A stretch of DNA of 64,000 bases from Sporosarcina cascadiensis. Lineage in GTDB: Bacteria > Bacillota > Bacilli > Bacillales_A > Planococcaceae. Each line of letters starts with the position of its first letter. Position 1 is the first letter of the stretch. Of this stretch, positions 42,226-51,533 are shown piece by piece. The notes below the pieces were generated by a model that did not search any database, had not been told where the DNA came from, and saw only the letters and a program-made list of their open reading frames with translations. The stretch lies in the NCBI RefSeq assembly GCF_009650995.1, contig NZ_WHVV01000012.1, forward strand, positions 1 through 64,000. Reading direction: 5' to 3'. Both the position numbers and the translations under genes were made by a program.

Positions 42226-43499
42226 TGTTTGTTGTCATTTTACTATTTTTACTGTTTCTAGTGATTGGTATACCTATTTCGCTAGTATTGGCGATTACAT
42301 CCCTCAGCTATTTGCTTCTTTCCAATATGACAACACTTATGAGCTCGGCGCCTCAAAAGATGTTTTCGGGAATCGATAATTTCGGACTTTTAGCCATCCC
42401 GCTATTTATGTTGGCGGGAGAGTTAATGAATGGCGGGGGAATTACGACACGGCTCGTGTCATTTGCAAAGGTGCTGATTGGTCATTATCGCGGAGGTTTA
42501 GCATATGTAACGGTTATTGCAAATATGTTTTTGGCGTCGATATTAGGTTCTGCCAATGCGCAGGCTGCCATGATGAGTAAGGTTATGGTGCCTGAAATGG
42601 AAAAGGAAGGTTATCGTCGGGATTTCTCTGCAGCGATTACGCTCGCTTCTTCTATCGTGGCTCCGGTCATTCCGCCAAGTATGTTATTTATCATTTATGG
42701 TACTTTGACAGGCGCCTCCATTGCTGATTTGTTTATGGCTGGTGTGATTCCCGGTATATTGCTCGGTGTAGGTTTTATTATCGTAATTGGAATCATGAAC
42801 CAAAAACAGCAATTTCCCAGAAGTGAGAAAGCGACGTTTCAAATGATCGTCAAATCATTTTTTCGGGTACTGCCTGCAATGTTAATTCCTTTTACTATCA
42901 TTTTCGGTATTTTAGGCGGTGTCTTCACACCAACTGAGTCAGCGGCCATCGCATGTGTCATCGCGTTCGTTATAGGGCTGGCATACCGAGAATTAAAATT
43001 GAAAAGCATGCCGGAGATCTTAGTGAATACGGTTGTCAATACAGCAACGATTTCGTTCTTAATTGTCACAGCCAATTTATTCGGTTTCATTATAGCGTAT
43101 GAGCAAATACCTCAAATGGTGGCAAACTCTATGCTTGGTTTGTCGGAAAATCCGTTAGTCTTCTTGCTTTTGGTTAATATTTTCTTATTATTGATTGGTA
43201 CTGTCTTAGACGGCATTGCGGCATTAATTATTTTAATTCCTGTCATGCTGCCATTGCTTGCTACATACCAGATCGATCCAGTTCATTTCGGAGTAATAGT
43301 ATGCATTAACTTAACTATCGGTCTACTAACACCGCCGGTAGGAACAGGGTTATTCATCGTTTCATCTATAGCTAAGGTGAAATTTGAAGATCTCATAAAA
43401 GCCATTATGCCATTCCTGGCAATGGCGATCCTCGTGTTGCTCATCCTGACGTATTGGGAAGATGCTGCATTATGGATTCCGAGCCTATATAAAGACTGA
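42222..43499 (+). CDS. dctM: TRAP transporter large membrane subunit (system 1)
   Basis: DctM-type permease of 425 residues with about twelve helices. Motifs include NFGLLAIPLFMLAGELMNGGGI, SSIVAPVIPPSMLFIIYG and TPPVGTGLF. It uses a sodium gradient in characterised systems. It ends an operon closed by a strong hairpin; the catabolic monooxygenase gene follows. Confidence 0.9.
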   Translation: MMFVVILLFLLFLVIGIPISLVLAITSLSYLLLSNMTTLMSSAPQKMFSGIDNFGLLAIPLFMLAGELMNGGGITTRLVSFAKVLIGHYRGGLAYVTVIANMFLASILGSANAQAAMMSKVMVPEMEKEGYRRDFSAAITLASSIVAPVIPPSMLFIIYGTLTGASIADLFMAGVIPGILLGVGFIIVIGIMNQKQQFPRSEKATFQMIVKSFFRVLPAMLIPFTIIFGILGGVFTPTESAAIACVIAFVIGLAYRELKLKSMPEILVNTVVNTATISFLIVTANLFGFIIAYEQIPQMVANSMLGLSENPLVFLLLVNIFLLLIGTVLDGIAALIILIPVMLPLLATYQIDPVHFGVIVCINLTIGLLTPPVGTGLFIVSSIAKVKFEDLIKAIMPFLAMAILVLLILTYWEDAALWIPSLYKD

Positions 43500-43530
43500 A
43501 ACGTTTAGAGAGTTCTCTAAACGTTTTTTT
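43497..43530 (+). terminator. Terminator after TRAP system 1
   Basis: AACGTTTAGAGA pairs with TCTCTAAACGTT, followed by seven T. Confidence 0.88.
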
Positions 43531-43561
43531 ATATTTAAAAATCTTCATTAAATATTCTTAC

Positions 43562-43580
43562 TATTTCATATAGTGAAATA
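43562..43580. promoter_or_regulatory. IclR-type operator candidate, site 2
   Basis: TATTTCA-TATAG-TGAAATA, a perfect 7-5-7 palindrome about 195 bp before the monooxygenase start. It shares both seven-base arms and several flanking bases with site 3 at 51579. Confidence 0.75.
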
Positions 43581-43773
43581 TGAAGATGGTGACAAAATGA
43601 TGGATTAGGTATATTACAGATAAGTTAATTGAAGTGAAGACGAGAAGAGCTGAAAAGCTTCCTTATTAATTTCTCATAATTTTTTTAAAAGGACGAAATG
43701 AAAGGGCTTACAAGTCTTCGTGTATCAATGAAGAAACCACCATCATACTATCAACATATGGGAGGAATACACA

Positions 43774-45258
43774 ATGGGTATTAGAACAGGTGAAGATTAC
43801 ATTAAAGCAGTCAAATCACGTCAGCCAGAAGTATATTTAGGAGGTCGCCGCATTACTAACTTAGCGGATGAGCCCGTTTTCAAGCAACCTATTAAAGAAA
43901 TGGCCAGACTATATGATTTACAGCATGATCCGAAGTACCAGGAAGAAATTACACATGTGTGTGAGGAAACAGGCGAGAGAGTGAACAATGCATTTCTAAT
44001 GCCAAAAAGCGGAGAGGATTTACAGGCGCGCAGAAGATTGTTTGAAGTGTGGGCGGAAGCGACGTTTGGTCTGATGGGACGTACTCCTGATTTCTTATCG
44101 ACTGTAGTGACAGCTATGGCGGGTAACGATTGGTTCTTCAGACAGTATGGAGAGCGCTGGGGAGATAATATTGTAAACTACTATAAACATATACGTGACA
44201 ATGATTTATTCTTGACTCATGCTATTATTAATCCGCAGAATGACCGCAGTAAAGCTTCCAATGAACAAGAAGATGAGTTTACACATTTAGGCGTTGTGCG
44301 CGAAACAGAAGAAGGCTTGATTGTTCGCGGATCTAAGATGTTAGCAACACTTGCTCCTGTGACAGATGAAGTAATTATTTATTCGTATCCAAGTTTCAAG
44401 CCTGGTGATGAAAAATATGCAATCTCATTTGCTGTTCCTATCGACACACCGGGACTTCGCATGTATTGCCGGGAAGAAACACAAAATGGTTTGCGTTCTG
44501 CCTGGGATCATCCGCTTGCCAGCCGTTTTGAAGAAATGGATGCAGTGCTTGTGTTTCACGATGTGCTTGTGCCGTGGGATCGCGTATTCATCAATCAAAA
44601 TGTGGAAGCTGGGAACTTATTATATCCTAAAACAGGGATCAACTTGCAACCTTCCCATCAGTCAGCTGTGCGCGGCTTAACAAAGATTTCATTTGCAACG
44701 GAAGTTACGTGTGCAGTTGCAGACGCAGTAGGAGTTGATGGATTCCTGAACGTGCAAAATCAATTATCTGAACTGATTCAAGGTGTTGAAACCATTCGTG
44801 CTCTAGTGCGTGTAGCTGAGCAAGAATATGTCATAACGCCATATGGAGAAGCGCTTCCTGCCATCGTGCCGTTAGAAACGATCCGAGGAATTTTGCCGAC
44901 ACTATATCCGCGTGCAATGGAAATTCTGCAGACTATTGGAGCAGGCGGATTGTTGATGTCGCCAACAGGAGCAGACTTTGCAAATCCTGAAACAGCCGAA
45001 GACATGGCTAAATACTATGGTGGACGTTCAGGTGTATCGGCTGAACAGCGCGTGCGTCTATTTAAGCTAGCTTGGGACCTGTGCGGAGAAGCATTCGGTC
45101 AGCGCCTCGTTCAATATGAACGCTATTATTCCGGAGATCCGGTTCGTAAATTGGGTATGTTCTATAATACACATAAGCGCAATAATCCAACATATGAAAT
45201 GGTGGACAAAGCATTGAAAGATTCTTTGGAAATGACGAAAGATACTGTAGTCAACTAA
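43774..45258 (+). CDS. HpaB-family FADH2-dependent aromatic monooxygenase, probable anthranilate 3-monooxygenase
   Basis: Oxygenase component of a two-component flavin monooxygenase, 494 residues. The family pattern is clear: [27 protein letters not shown] at the start, [11 protein letters not shown] (FAD/substrate loop), [31 protein letters not shown] and a C-terminal YYGG region with Arg residues. Family members hydroxylate 4-hydroxyphenylacetate, phenols or anthranilate. Its place between kynureninase and 3-hydroxyanthranilate dioxygenase, with a flavin reductase next door, points to hydroxylation of anthranilate at C3, as described for Geobacillus anthranilate 3-monooxygenase (FAD) (EC 1.14.14.8). 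GGGAGG precedes the ATG. It is a single gene ended by a hairpin. Confidence 0.8.
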   Translation: MGIRTGEDYIKAVKSRQPEVYLGGRRITNLADEPVFKQPIKEMARLYDLQHDPKYQEEITHVCEETGERVNNAFLMPKSGEDLQARRRLFEVWAEATFGLMGRTPDFLSTVVTAMAGNDWFFRQYGERWGDNIVNYYKHIRDNDLFLTHAIINPQNDRSKASNEQEDEFTHLGVVRETEEGLIVRGSKMLATLAPVTDEVIIYSYPSFKPGDEKYAISFAVPIDTPGLRMYCREETQNGLRSAWDHPLASRFEEMDAVLVFHDVLVPWDRVFINQNVEAGNLLYPKTGINLQPSHQSAVRGLTKISFATEVTCAVADAVGVDGFLNVQNQLSELIQGVETIRALVRVAEQEYVITPYGEALPAIVPLETIRGILPTLYPRAMEILQTIGAGGLLMSPTGADFANPETAEDMAKYYGGRSGVSAEQRVRLFKLAWDLCGEAFGQRLVQYERYYSGDPVRKLGMFYNTHKRNNPTYEMVDKALKDSLEMTKDTVVN

Positions 45259-45271
45259 TTAAGAGATATGT

Positions 45272-45320
45272 GAAAAAAGCATTATCAGGTAAGCGGATTT
45301 TACTTTGATAGTGCTTTTTC
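45272..45320 (+). terminator. Terminator after the monooxygenase
   Basis: GAAAAAAGCATTATCA pairs with TGATAGTGCTTTTTC across an 18-nt loop. Confidence 0.7.
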
Positions 45321-45452
45321 ATCTATTGTTTTGGTATGACAGTTATTAGAATAATGTCTATTCAATAGTTAGTTACGATGAAGTACAAACGAGCTTATGC
45401 TATACTTTCTATGGATTGATATAAAAAGAATAATTAGTAGGGAGAGATAATA

Positions 45453-45956
45453 ATGAATAAAGAAGAAAAACAACAAGTCTTTAAAGATATTATGGGGAAT
45501 TACCCTACAGGTGTAACCATTGTGACGACAACTACAGGCGATGGAGTACCGGTCGGATTAACAGTTAACTCATTCGCATCTGTTTCTCTGGACCCGCTTA
45601 TGCTGCTGTGGTCAATTGATCATAGAGTCTCTTCGTTAAAAGAGTTTACTGAAGGAGGAAAGTTTGCTGTGCACGTCTTGGCGGGGGAACAATCCGAACT
45701 TTGCAAAACATTTGCGAGCAGCCATGAAGATCGTTTCAGCACATGCGGATGGCACCAGTCGGAAAATGGTCTGCCTATCATCGACGGCGCCTTTGGTGTG
45801 TTTGAATGTAAGACATTCAAAGCGATTGAAGCAGGAGACCATACCGTATTAATTGGGGAAGTTGTGGACTTGAAAGTGGATAGCTCAAAAGATCCTATGC
45901 TGTATCACCGCAGAGTATTTGGTTCGATACCGGCGGAGTTTTATTCGGTGAAATAA
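45453..45956 (+). CDS. Flavin reductase (HpaC-like)
   Basis: Flavin:NAD(P)H reductase of 167 residues that would supply FADH2 to the monooxygenase. The family sequence FKDIMGNYPTGVTIVTTTTGDGVPVGLTVNSFASVSLDPLMLLWSID (10-55) holds the flavin-binding loop; the C-terminus LYHRRVFGSIP is typical. It has its own upstream region after the monooxygenase terminator, with GGGAGAGATAAT as ribosome site. Confidence 0.88.
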   Translation: MNKEEKQQVFKDIMGNYPTGVTIVTTTTGDGVPVGLTVNSFASVSLDPLMLLWSIDHRVSSLKEFTEGGKFAVHVLAGEQSELCKTFASSHEDRFSTCGWHQSENGLPIIDGAFGVFECKTFKAIEAGDHTVLIGEVVDLKVDSSKDPMLYHRRVFGSIPAEFYSVK

Positions 45957-45978
45957 ATAGTGATAATGATTTAGGACT

Positions 45979-46269
45979 CTACACCAAAATCTGTTCTTGA
46001 CCCTGTCGCGTGCGTATTGCAAAATCTTGCTGAAGTTTGTCAGGGGGTGGATTTGTGCGGGTTTCGTTGCTCGACTTTGCAGTTTGAACCCACTTCGGCG
46101 CTGGGGGATTGCCTTTCGCGATAAGCCTACTGGCGAAGAGCATGCCACCAGTCTCATCGCAACGGCCGACCCCGCAGTTGCGCCTACGCTGGTATTGCAG
46201 GAAGTATGACATGTTGCTTTTTTGCAGAGAGCGAGTTTAGTTGGTGTAGTTTCGTTTCTCGACTTTGTA
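45979..46269. repeat. GC-rich intergenic element bounded by short inverted and direct repeats
   Basis: CTACACCAA (45979-45987) is repeated inverted as TTGGTGTAG (46241-46249). Inside and at the edge a 21-bp sequence GTTTCGTTGCTCGACTTTGCA (46061-46081) recurs with two changes at 46249-46269. The block is visibly more GC-rich than its surroundings and has no convincing gene. It looks like a non-autonomous or decayed element; I cannot name it. Confidence 0.5.
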
Positions 46270-46410
46270 AACGCATTGACCAAAGGAATTTAGGTAATTG
46301 CAGAATGATAAGTAGTGCATGAAACACCGCTACTATCATTATAGTCTCAAACAGTATGCTCATACTACTACCTACTCACATAAAAAGTCCTGAAAAACCA
46401 GCCTAGTGTA

Positions 46411-46555
46411 CCGGAGTGGAAGGCGGCGACTCCGGGAGGATCAGCCTGATAGGATGAGACAACTAAAGGGAGCGAAGCGACCAGTTGGCTCACCGAGGGC
46501 CCTCCGGAACGCGTCCGCCTGGAACGCAGGGAAACGGTGTCCTCCCACTTACCAT
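46411..46555. repeat. GC-rich structured intergenic repeat of Bacillales type
   Basis: A GC-rich block with internal pairings such as GGAGT / ACTCC (46413-46433) and GGGAGCGAAGCGACC followed by CCTCCGGAACGCGTCCGCCTGG. Its style matches a GC-rich, hairpin-forming dispersed repeat I have seen between genes of many Bacillus-like genomes. Only one copy is in this window, so dispersal cannot be shown here. Confidence 0.5.
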
Positions 46556-46728
46556 CCTATACTGCGCAATCACGAAAAATATTAAACTGCTCATCAATTA
46601 AACTGTCAAGCACATGTTTTGGTGAAGACCCTGATTTAGACAACTTGAATTTTTCATGGTCAAATGAAAAACCTAAAGTTCTCACAACTTTTTAGCTTTT
46701 AATTGTCTTGATAGGTCATCTAATTAGA

Positions 46729-46843
46729 TTGGATAATTTAATCGAACGGTTGAAATGTAGGGCGTTGTGGTTAAAGTAGGCATCATAAAATTCCTTTCTG
46801 TAATGTTTTGTTTAGGCGTAGTAACCATATCAGAAATGGATTC
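46729..46843 (-). mobile_element. IS1380 end remnant (solo scar)
   Basis: About 115 bp closely similar to the IS end at 630-744: the leader (ATTCCTTTCTGTAATGTTTTGTTT) and the first about 18 codons of the transposase on the minus strand, from ATG at 46783. Single-base indels shift the frame and nothing of the rest of the gene remains. It marks a past insertion and deletion inside the catabolic cluster. Confidence 0.78.
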
Positions 46844-46869
46844 CCTATTAATTGTTGAATAATCAAGGA

Positions 46870-46910
46870 ACAATATAGACATTTATGTTATTAGTCTATA
46901 TTGTCTTTTT
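46870..46910 (+). terminator. Perfect hairpin next to the IS scar
   Basis: ACAATATAGAC pairs with GTCTATATTGT, followed by CTTTTTG. No intact gene reads into it from the left, so it may be a leftover terminator of lost DNA. Confidence 0.6.
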
Positions 46911-47091
46911 GCGTTGTTCTGAAATTATATAATGATTTTTAAAAATCTAAATACTAAAATACTTTCTTGTATTATAATAGATAGGTAAGGACTTAGCTTA
47001 TTGTGAATAGTGGGATGATACTTTCTTTTAGGTGATTTAGCATGCAGTAAAAGAATAGTAACTTATTATAATACAGGAGGTATTACTGTCA

Positions 47092-47448
47092 ATGAAACAT
47101 ATAGACTCAAATGCTTTTGAACTAGAATTTCTAAACTTTGTTAATCACTATGTTAAAGATGTGGGAGGAAAAGGACCAAAAAGGGCCGAAGTACGTGTGG
47201 CTGGAGATACACTTATCTATTTTCTTCGTGGGATACTAACAGAGCGTGAGAAGGAACTAATAAAAAATCCAGAAGGCAGACGATTAGTAACAGAGACAAG
47301 GAGAATGTTTTTAGATCTCAATAAAGAAAATAGAATGGCGGCCTTTCAGAGCTTTTTAGATTGTGAAGTTATAGAAAACTATGAGTCATGGGACTTTGAT
47401 AACGATTCAGCAGTGGCAGTTCTAGTTTTGAACAATAAGTTATTTTAA
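47092..47448 (+). CDS. DUF2294-like small protein
   Basis: Protein of 118 residues with the pattern GKGPKRAEVRVAGDTLIYFLRGILTEREKELIKNPEGRRLV characteristic of DUF2294, a small cytoplasmic family of unknown function in Firmicutes and others. AGGAGGT lies upstream of ATG 47092. The gene is AT-rich like the rest of this block and unlike the flanking catabolic genes. It is followed by a long hairpin terminator. Confidence 0.7.
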   Translation: MKHIDSNAFELEFLNFVNHYVKDVGGKGPKRAEVRVAGDTLIYFLRGILTEREKELIKNPEGRRLVTETRRMFLDLNKENRMAAFQSFLDCEVIENYESWDFDNDSAVAVLVLNNKLF

Positions 47449-47568
47449 TTTTTTAAAAAAATCTATTTACAATAGTTGAACTATTTGATATATTTAGAGT
47501 TATAAAAGGTGATCAGTGTTCCTGCGCACTAACTATGAATAGGCATTGGGTGGTCTTTAAAAGAAGAC

Positions 47569-47627
47569 AAACCATAGCTGTTGAGATACCGCTCTTTTAA
47601 GAGGGTATATACAGCTATGGTTTTTTA
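47569..47627 (+). terminator. Long hairpin terminator after the DUF2294-like gene
   Basis: AAACCATAGCTGT...ATACCGCTCTT pairs with AAGAGGGTAT...ACAGCTATGGTTT over most of its length, followed by six T. Confidence 0.85.
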
Positions 47628-47660
47628 TGCGTTTTTCGATCGATATAAGGAGAGATATGT

Positions 47661-48593
47661 ATGATTCAAGAGGATATTATTATTGAAAAAAATATTGTCT
47701 ATGGAAAGGCTGAAAATGAGTATTTAACTGCAGATACGTTTAGATTGTCAAACTGCTCAGAAAAATCACCTGTACTTGTATTAATTCATGGAGGAGCATT
47801 TCAAACAGGTTCAAAGGAGATGTATACAGAATGGGGAGAGCGACTGGCTCGAGAGAACTATTTTGTGATGGCTATTAATTATAGGTTGGCTACATCAACC
47901 TATGCTAGTTATCCCGAAGTGCTGGAAGATATAGAAGAAGCAATGAACTGGCTAGTTTTACACTCCAATCGATTAGACATAGATGTTAGCCGTATTAGTA
48001 TGATTGGTGATTCGGCTGGAGCATATTTGGCAGCATTATTTTCTCTGAGAAAACAACCATTTAGTTATAGAATATGTGCAGTTGTAGGAGTATATGGTCC
48101 TTATGATTTGGTTATGGAATGTAAGAGTTTAAAAGCAGAACGAAAGATCCAAATGTTTGAGCGATTACTGGGGTTAACTTTTGAAGGAAATGAAAGGGCT
48201 TTCAAAGAGGCGTCTCCCATTTCCTTTATCAATGCTGCTGCTACTAGACCGACATTTGACACAAGCTTTTATTTGATAACAGGAAAAGAAGATAATATCG
48301 TTAACTCTTTTCAGTCTAGAATCTTTTTTGAAAAATTGAAAGGAGCAAATATTGATGTGGAGTTAACGGAAATTGACGATATAGGTCACTTTTGGTTTAA
48401 CTATATACCTGGAATTAAGGGAGGGGGAGTAGAAGATTATCCGAACAATATAATTTATCCAGACATTATTTCTTATTTGAAGAAAATAAATACTCAGGCT
48501 TGTAATGGAAACTTCTCAAGGAGACAAATTATTTCAATAGCTAAAACAGAAAATCTTCAAATATCAGATGATAAATTGGAAAAGGAGAGATAA
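47661..48593 (+). CDS. Alpha/beta hydrolase (HSL/BD-FAE-type esterase)
   Basis: Serine hydrolase of 310 residues. Oxyanion motif HGGAF (about 43-47), nucleophile in GDSAGAYLAALF (Ser about 119) and a C-terminal catalytic His near DIGHFWFNY. This architecture includes carboxylesterases and the AFMID-like N-formylkynurenine formamidases (HGG.W..GSKE). The HGGAFQTGSKEMY segment is compatible with that group, but the evidence does not separate the two. It ends 4 nt before the TRAP lipoprotein start of system 2, so it may hydrolyse what that system imports, for example an ester or amide of an aromatic acid. Confidence 0.75.
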   Translation: MIQEDIIIEKNIVYGKAENEYLTADTFRLSNCSEKSPVLVLIHGGAFQTGSKEMYTEWGERLARENYFVMAINYRLATSTYASYPEVLEDIEEAMNWLVLHSNRLDIDVSRISMIGDSAGAYLAALFSLRKQPFSYRICAVVGVYGPYDLVMECKSLKAERKIQMFERLLGLTFEGNERAFKEASPISFINAAATRPTFDTSFYLITGKEDNIVNSFQSRIFFEKLKGANIDVELTEIDDIGHFWFNYIPGIKGGGVEDYPNNIIYPDIISYLKKINTQACNGNFSRRQIISIAKTENLQISDDKLEKER

Positions 48594-48597
48594 AAGT

Positions 48598-49632
48598 ATG
48601 AAAATAGTTAATTTTAATAAACTAGCGGTTTTCACTTTGTTATGTACAATTGTATTTTTGACAGCTTGTTCTTCAGAAGGAGAGTCAGTTAATAAAGAAG
48701 ATGGAGAAAATATCTCTATCGATATGTCATTATTCTACACAGAAAATGATGCATTCAGTCAATCATTTACAAAGTGGACTGAACTTGTTGAGAAAGAAAC
48801 AGAAGGAAGAATTGTTTTCAACCCCCACTACTCAGCTTCTTTAGTATCTTTATTTGACACAATGGATGCTGTAAGAAATGGATCCGTAGATGCTGGCGTG
48901 TTATCAGCAGGCGCAATTTCTGGTGAAATACCTGCAATGGGTTTGTTAGAGGTGCTTGGAACATTCCAGAAAGAAGAACAATTCAAAGCTAGCTATGAAG
49001 ATATAACATTACTACTAGGTGATATCTTAGCGAAAGAAAATCTCAAATTACTATTTTGGTCTCCAGGATCAACAGATGTTTTAGCAATACACAATAAAAA
49101 ATTGCTCAAAGAAGTAGATCAGTTTAAAGACATGAAGATGAGAACTGCTGGACGCTGGCAAAGTGAGCAAATTCAAAGACTAGGCGCATCACCAGTCAGT
49201 ATGGATCCTAGTGAATTATACTTAGCTCTGCAAAATGGAACAGTAGATTCAACAATACAAGCAGTCAGTTTAGCAAATTCACAAAATCTATATGAAGTTA
49301 CACCAAAAATGGTGTCTTTGGGAGCTTCTTCTAATGTGATTCCATATGTTGTAAATCAAGATATCTGGGATAAAATCTCACCTGAAGATCAAGAAATTAT
49401 TGAAAAAGTATCAAAACAAGTAGGTGAAGCAACTTATAGTGATTTAGGGCAAAAAGAACAAGAAGCTATTGAAAATATGAAGAAAGAAGGAGCAGAAATA
49501 TATTTACTAACTAGTGATGAACAAGAAGCTTTTCAAAAAATATTCCGAAGTGTCTATGACGAAATCGCGAAAACAGCTGGAGAGGACGGACAAAAACTCC
49601 TTGAAGTATTAAAAAACAATGAAGAGGAGTGA
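48598..49632 (+). CDS. dctP: TRAP transporter substrate-binding lipoprotein (system 2)
   Basis: DctP-type binding protein of 344 residues. Lipobox LTAC (Cys about 22). The family Arg appears in KDMKMRTAGRWQSEQIQRLGASP, and DPSELYLALQNGTVDSTIQ matches the DctP core. ATG 48598 has AAAGGAGAG upstream; the frame is open from 48568 but lacks a ribosome site. It is only distantly like system 1, so the ligand may differ. Overlaps the dctQ frame end to start with close spacing. Confidence 0.85.
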   Translation: MKIVNFNKLAVFTLLCTIVFLTACSSEGESVNKEDGENISIDMSLFYTENDAFSQSFTKWTELVEKETEGRIVFNPHYSASLVSLFDTMDAVRNGSVDAGVLSAGAISGEIPAMGLLEVLGTFQKEEQFKASYEDITLLLGDILAKENLKLLFWSPGSTDVLAIHNKKLLKEVDQFKDMKMRTAGRWQSEQIQRLGASPVSMDPSELYLALQNGTVDSTIQAVSLANSQNLYEVTPKMVSLGASSNVIPYVVNQDIWDKISPEDQEIIEKVSKQVGEATYSDLGQKEQEAIENMKKEGAEIYLLTSDEQEAFQKIFRSVYDEIAKTAGEDGQKLLEVLKNNEEE

Positions 49633-49637
49633 TTCAT

Positions 49638-50189
49638 ATGAACAAAATTGAAACTAACATAGAACCTAAATTTATTATTGTTGTAGAGCGTATTATGAAA
49701 AAAATAAATAATGTTTTTATAGCTTTAGCAGCAGTAATGATTATGGCATTAGTTATCATTATTGTCCAAGAAGTGATAAGGCGTTATTTCTTTAATCAAC
49801 CGTCAACTTGGGCGTTGGATATCTCTAGATTTCTATTAGTCTATGTATTTTTTCTTTCACTTGCTCCAGCTTTACAAAGCGGGGCGCATGTTAGTACTGA
49901 TATGGTTACATCCAAATTGTCTCCTACTATGCAATGGATATGTAAACAAATAGCTTACTGTTTGACGATAATTTACGGAATAATTCTATTTTGGCAAGTA
50001 CTTATGCCTACTATTCAAGTATTTTCCAATAATCGTATTTTTCCAATAGTCATTGAAGTACCAATGAAATATGTTTATGTAATTGCTCCCATTGGAACAG
50101 CACAATTTGTGATAACATCAATAATTTGTTTAATACTCACTTTTTATCGAGAACGAATATTATTGAAAAACCTCAACAAGTCAATTTAG
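49638..50189 (+). CDS. dctQ: TRAP transporter small membrane subunit (system 2)
   Basis: DctQ-type protein, 183 residues, four predicted helices and family core RRYFFNQPSTWALDISRFLLVYVFFLSLAPALQSGAHV. ATG 49638 is chosen for the GAGGAG about 9 nt upstream instead of GTG 49629. Confidence 0.85.
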   Translation: MNKIETNIEPKFIIVVERIMKKINNVFIALAAVMIMALVIIIVQEVIRRYFFNQPSTWALDISRFLLVYVFFLSLAPALQSGAHVSTDMVTSKLSPTMQWICKQIAYCLTIIYGIILFWQVLMPTIQVFSNNRIFPIVIEVPMKYVYVIAPIGTAQFVITSIICLILTFYRERILLKNLNKSI

Positions 50190-50234
50190 AGTAAACACCA
50201 TGGGTTGTTGTGATTATAGATTGGAGTGAGTAGG

Positions 50235-51533
50235 TTGGAGTCATTTCTTTTGTTTTTAGCTTTTATTATTGTTTTGATGATCTTTTTATCAATTGGATTA
50301 CCAGTTGCTGTTTCTATGGGATTAGTAGGAACTCTGGGAGTCTTTATATTCTTTTCCCCTAATGTATTAAGTCAATTGGCAACTATTACCCTTGCACAAT
50401 CCAGTAGTTTTATCTTAGTTGTTGTTCCGTTATTTATATTAATGTCTGAGATAATTTCTGCTTCACCAATTGGTTCACAATTGTTTCGTACTACTCAACT
50501 ATGGCTCGGACGTGTACCGGGTGCTTTAGCAATGGGAACAATATTAACTAGCACTGGTTTCTCAGCAGTTTGTGGTTCAAGTCCGGTAACAGCTGCGACT
50601 GTTGGTAAAATGGCAGTTCCTGAGATGATTAAAAATGGTTATGACCCAAAGTTAGCTTATGGATCTACAGCCGCTGGGGGAACGTTAGGGATTTTGATCC
50701 CACCAAGTGTGGCCTTAATTATGTACGGTGTGATAACGGAAACTTCAATAGGAGATTTGTTTATTGCAGGATTCTTGCCAGGTCTGATGATTGCAGGTTT
50801 ACTTTGTTTGACGATTTTAGTAATGATTATGCGTAATCCGAGCTTAGCTCCTGTTCAAAAGACGAAAAGTAGTTGGAAAGAGCGTTTTGTTTCCTTGCGA
50901 TCTGTCTTACCAATTCTAGTTTTAGTAGTTTTGGTAATGGGTTCTATTTATACGGGAGTAACTACCCCAACAGAGTCCGCGGCGGTAGGGGCAGCAGTAG
51001 CATTTGCAATTGTTGCGGTAATGGGTTACTTTTCCAGAAAGAATTTTAAGCAAATATTCGTAAATACCGTGCATACAACGGGAATGTTTCTTTTTTTAAT
51101 TATAGGAGGAATGTTTAGTTCTTTTATTTTAAATCGTCTGGGTATACCGCAAGGCATGGCTGAAATGCTATTAGGATTTGATTTAGAGCCTTGGATGATC
51201 CTTGTATTAATCAATGTACTATTAGTTATTTTAGGGATGTTTTTAGATCCAATGAGCATTTTAGTAATCATTATTCCAATCTTTTTCCCAACTGTAATGG
51301 CGTTAGGTTACCATCCGGTCTGGTTTGGAATTATGGTAACGATTAATGTGGAAATTGCGGCAATAACTCCACCCGTAGGTTTTAATATATTCGTATTAAA
51401 GTCAGTTCTACCAGATGCTAAGTTATCAGATATTATTAAGGGATCCCTTATATTTGTCATACCGTTAGTAATAGGTTTAATTCTCATTATATTGTTCCCG
51501 GATATTGTTCTTTATTTACCGAACAAAATGTAA
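50235..51533 (+). CDS. dctM: TRAP transporter large membrane subunit (system 2)
   Basis: DctM-type permease of about 432 residues with the expected twelve helices; SAVCGSSPVTAATVGKMAVPEMIKNGYDPKLAYG, LGILIPPSVALIMYGVITE and TPPVGFNIFVLKSV are core motifs. Start is TTG 50235 (GGAG 8 nt upstream) or GTG 50226. No obvious terminator follows; the next feature is operator site 3. Confidence 0.85.
   Translation: MESFLLFLAFIIVLMIFLSIGLPVAVSMGLVGTLGVFIFFSPNVLSQLATITLAQSSSFILVVVPLFILMSEIISASPIGSQLFRTTQLWLGRVPGALAMGTILTSTGFSAVCGSSPVTAATVGKMAVPEMIKNGYDPKLAYGSTAAGGTLGILIPPSVALIMYGVITETSIGDLFIAGFLPGLMIAGLLCLTILVMIMRNPSLAPVQKTKSSWKERFVSLRSVLPILVLVVLVMGSIYTGVTTPTESAAVGAAVAFAIVAVMGYFSRKNFKQIFVNTVHTTGMFLFLIIGGMFSSFILNRLGIPQGMAEMLLGFDLEPWMILVLINVLLVILGMFLDPMSILVIIIPIFFPTVMALGYHPVWFGIMVTINVEIAAITPPVGFNIFVLKSVLPDAKLSDIIKGSLIFVIPLVIGLILIILFPDIVLYLPNKM

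Noticed and set aside
45885..46283. Minus-strand 132-codon frame overlapping the reductase end and the GC-rich element
   Set aside because: No ribosome site, no family resemblance, and most of it is the repetitive element.
47661..48593. Firm naming of the hydrolase as N-formylkynurenine formamidase
   Set aside because: The HGG and GDSAG motifs are shared by many esterases; context alone cannot decide.
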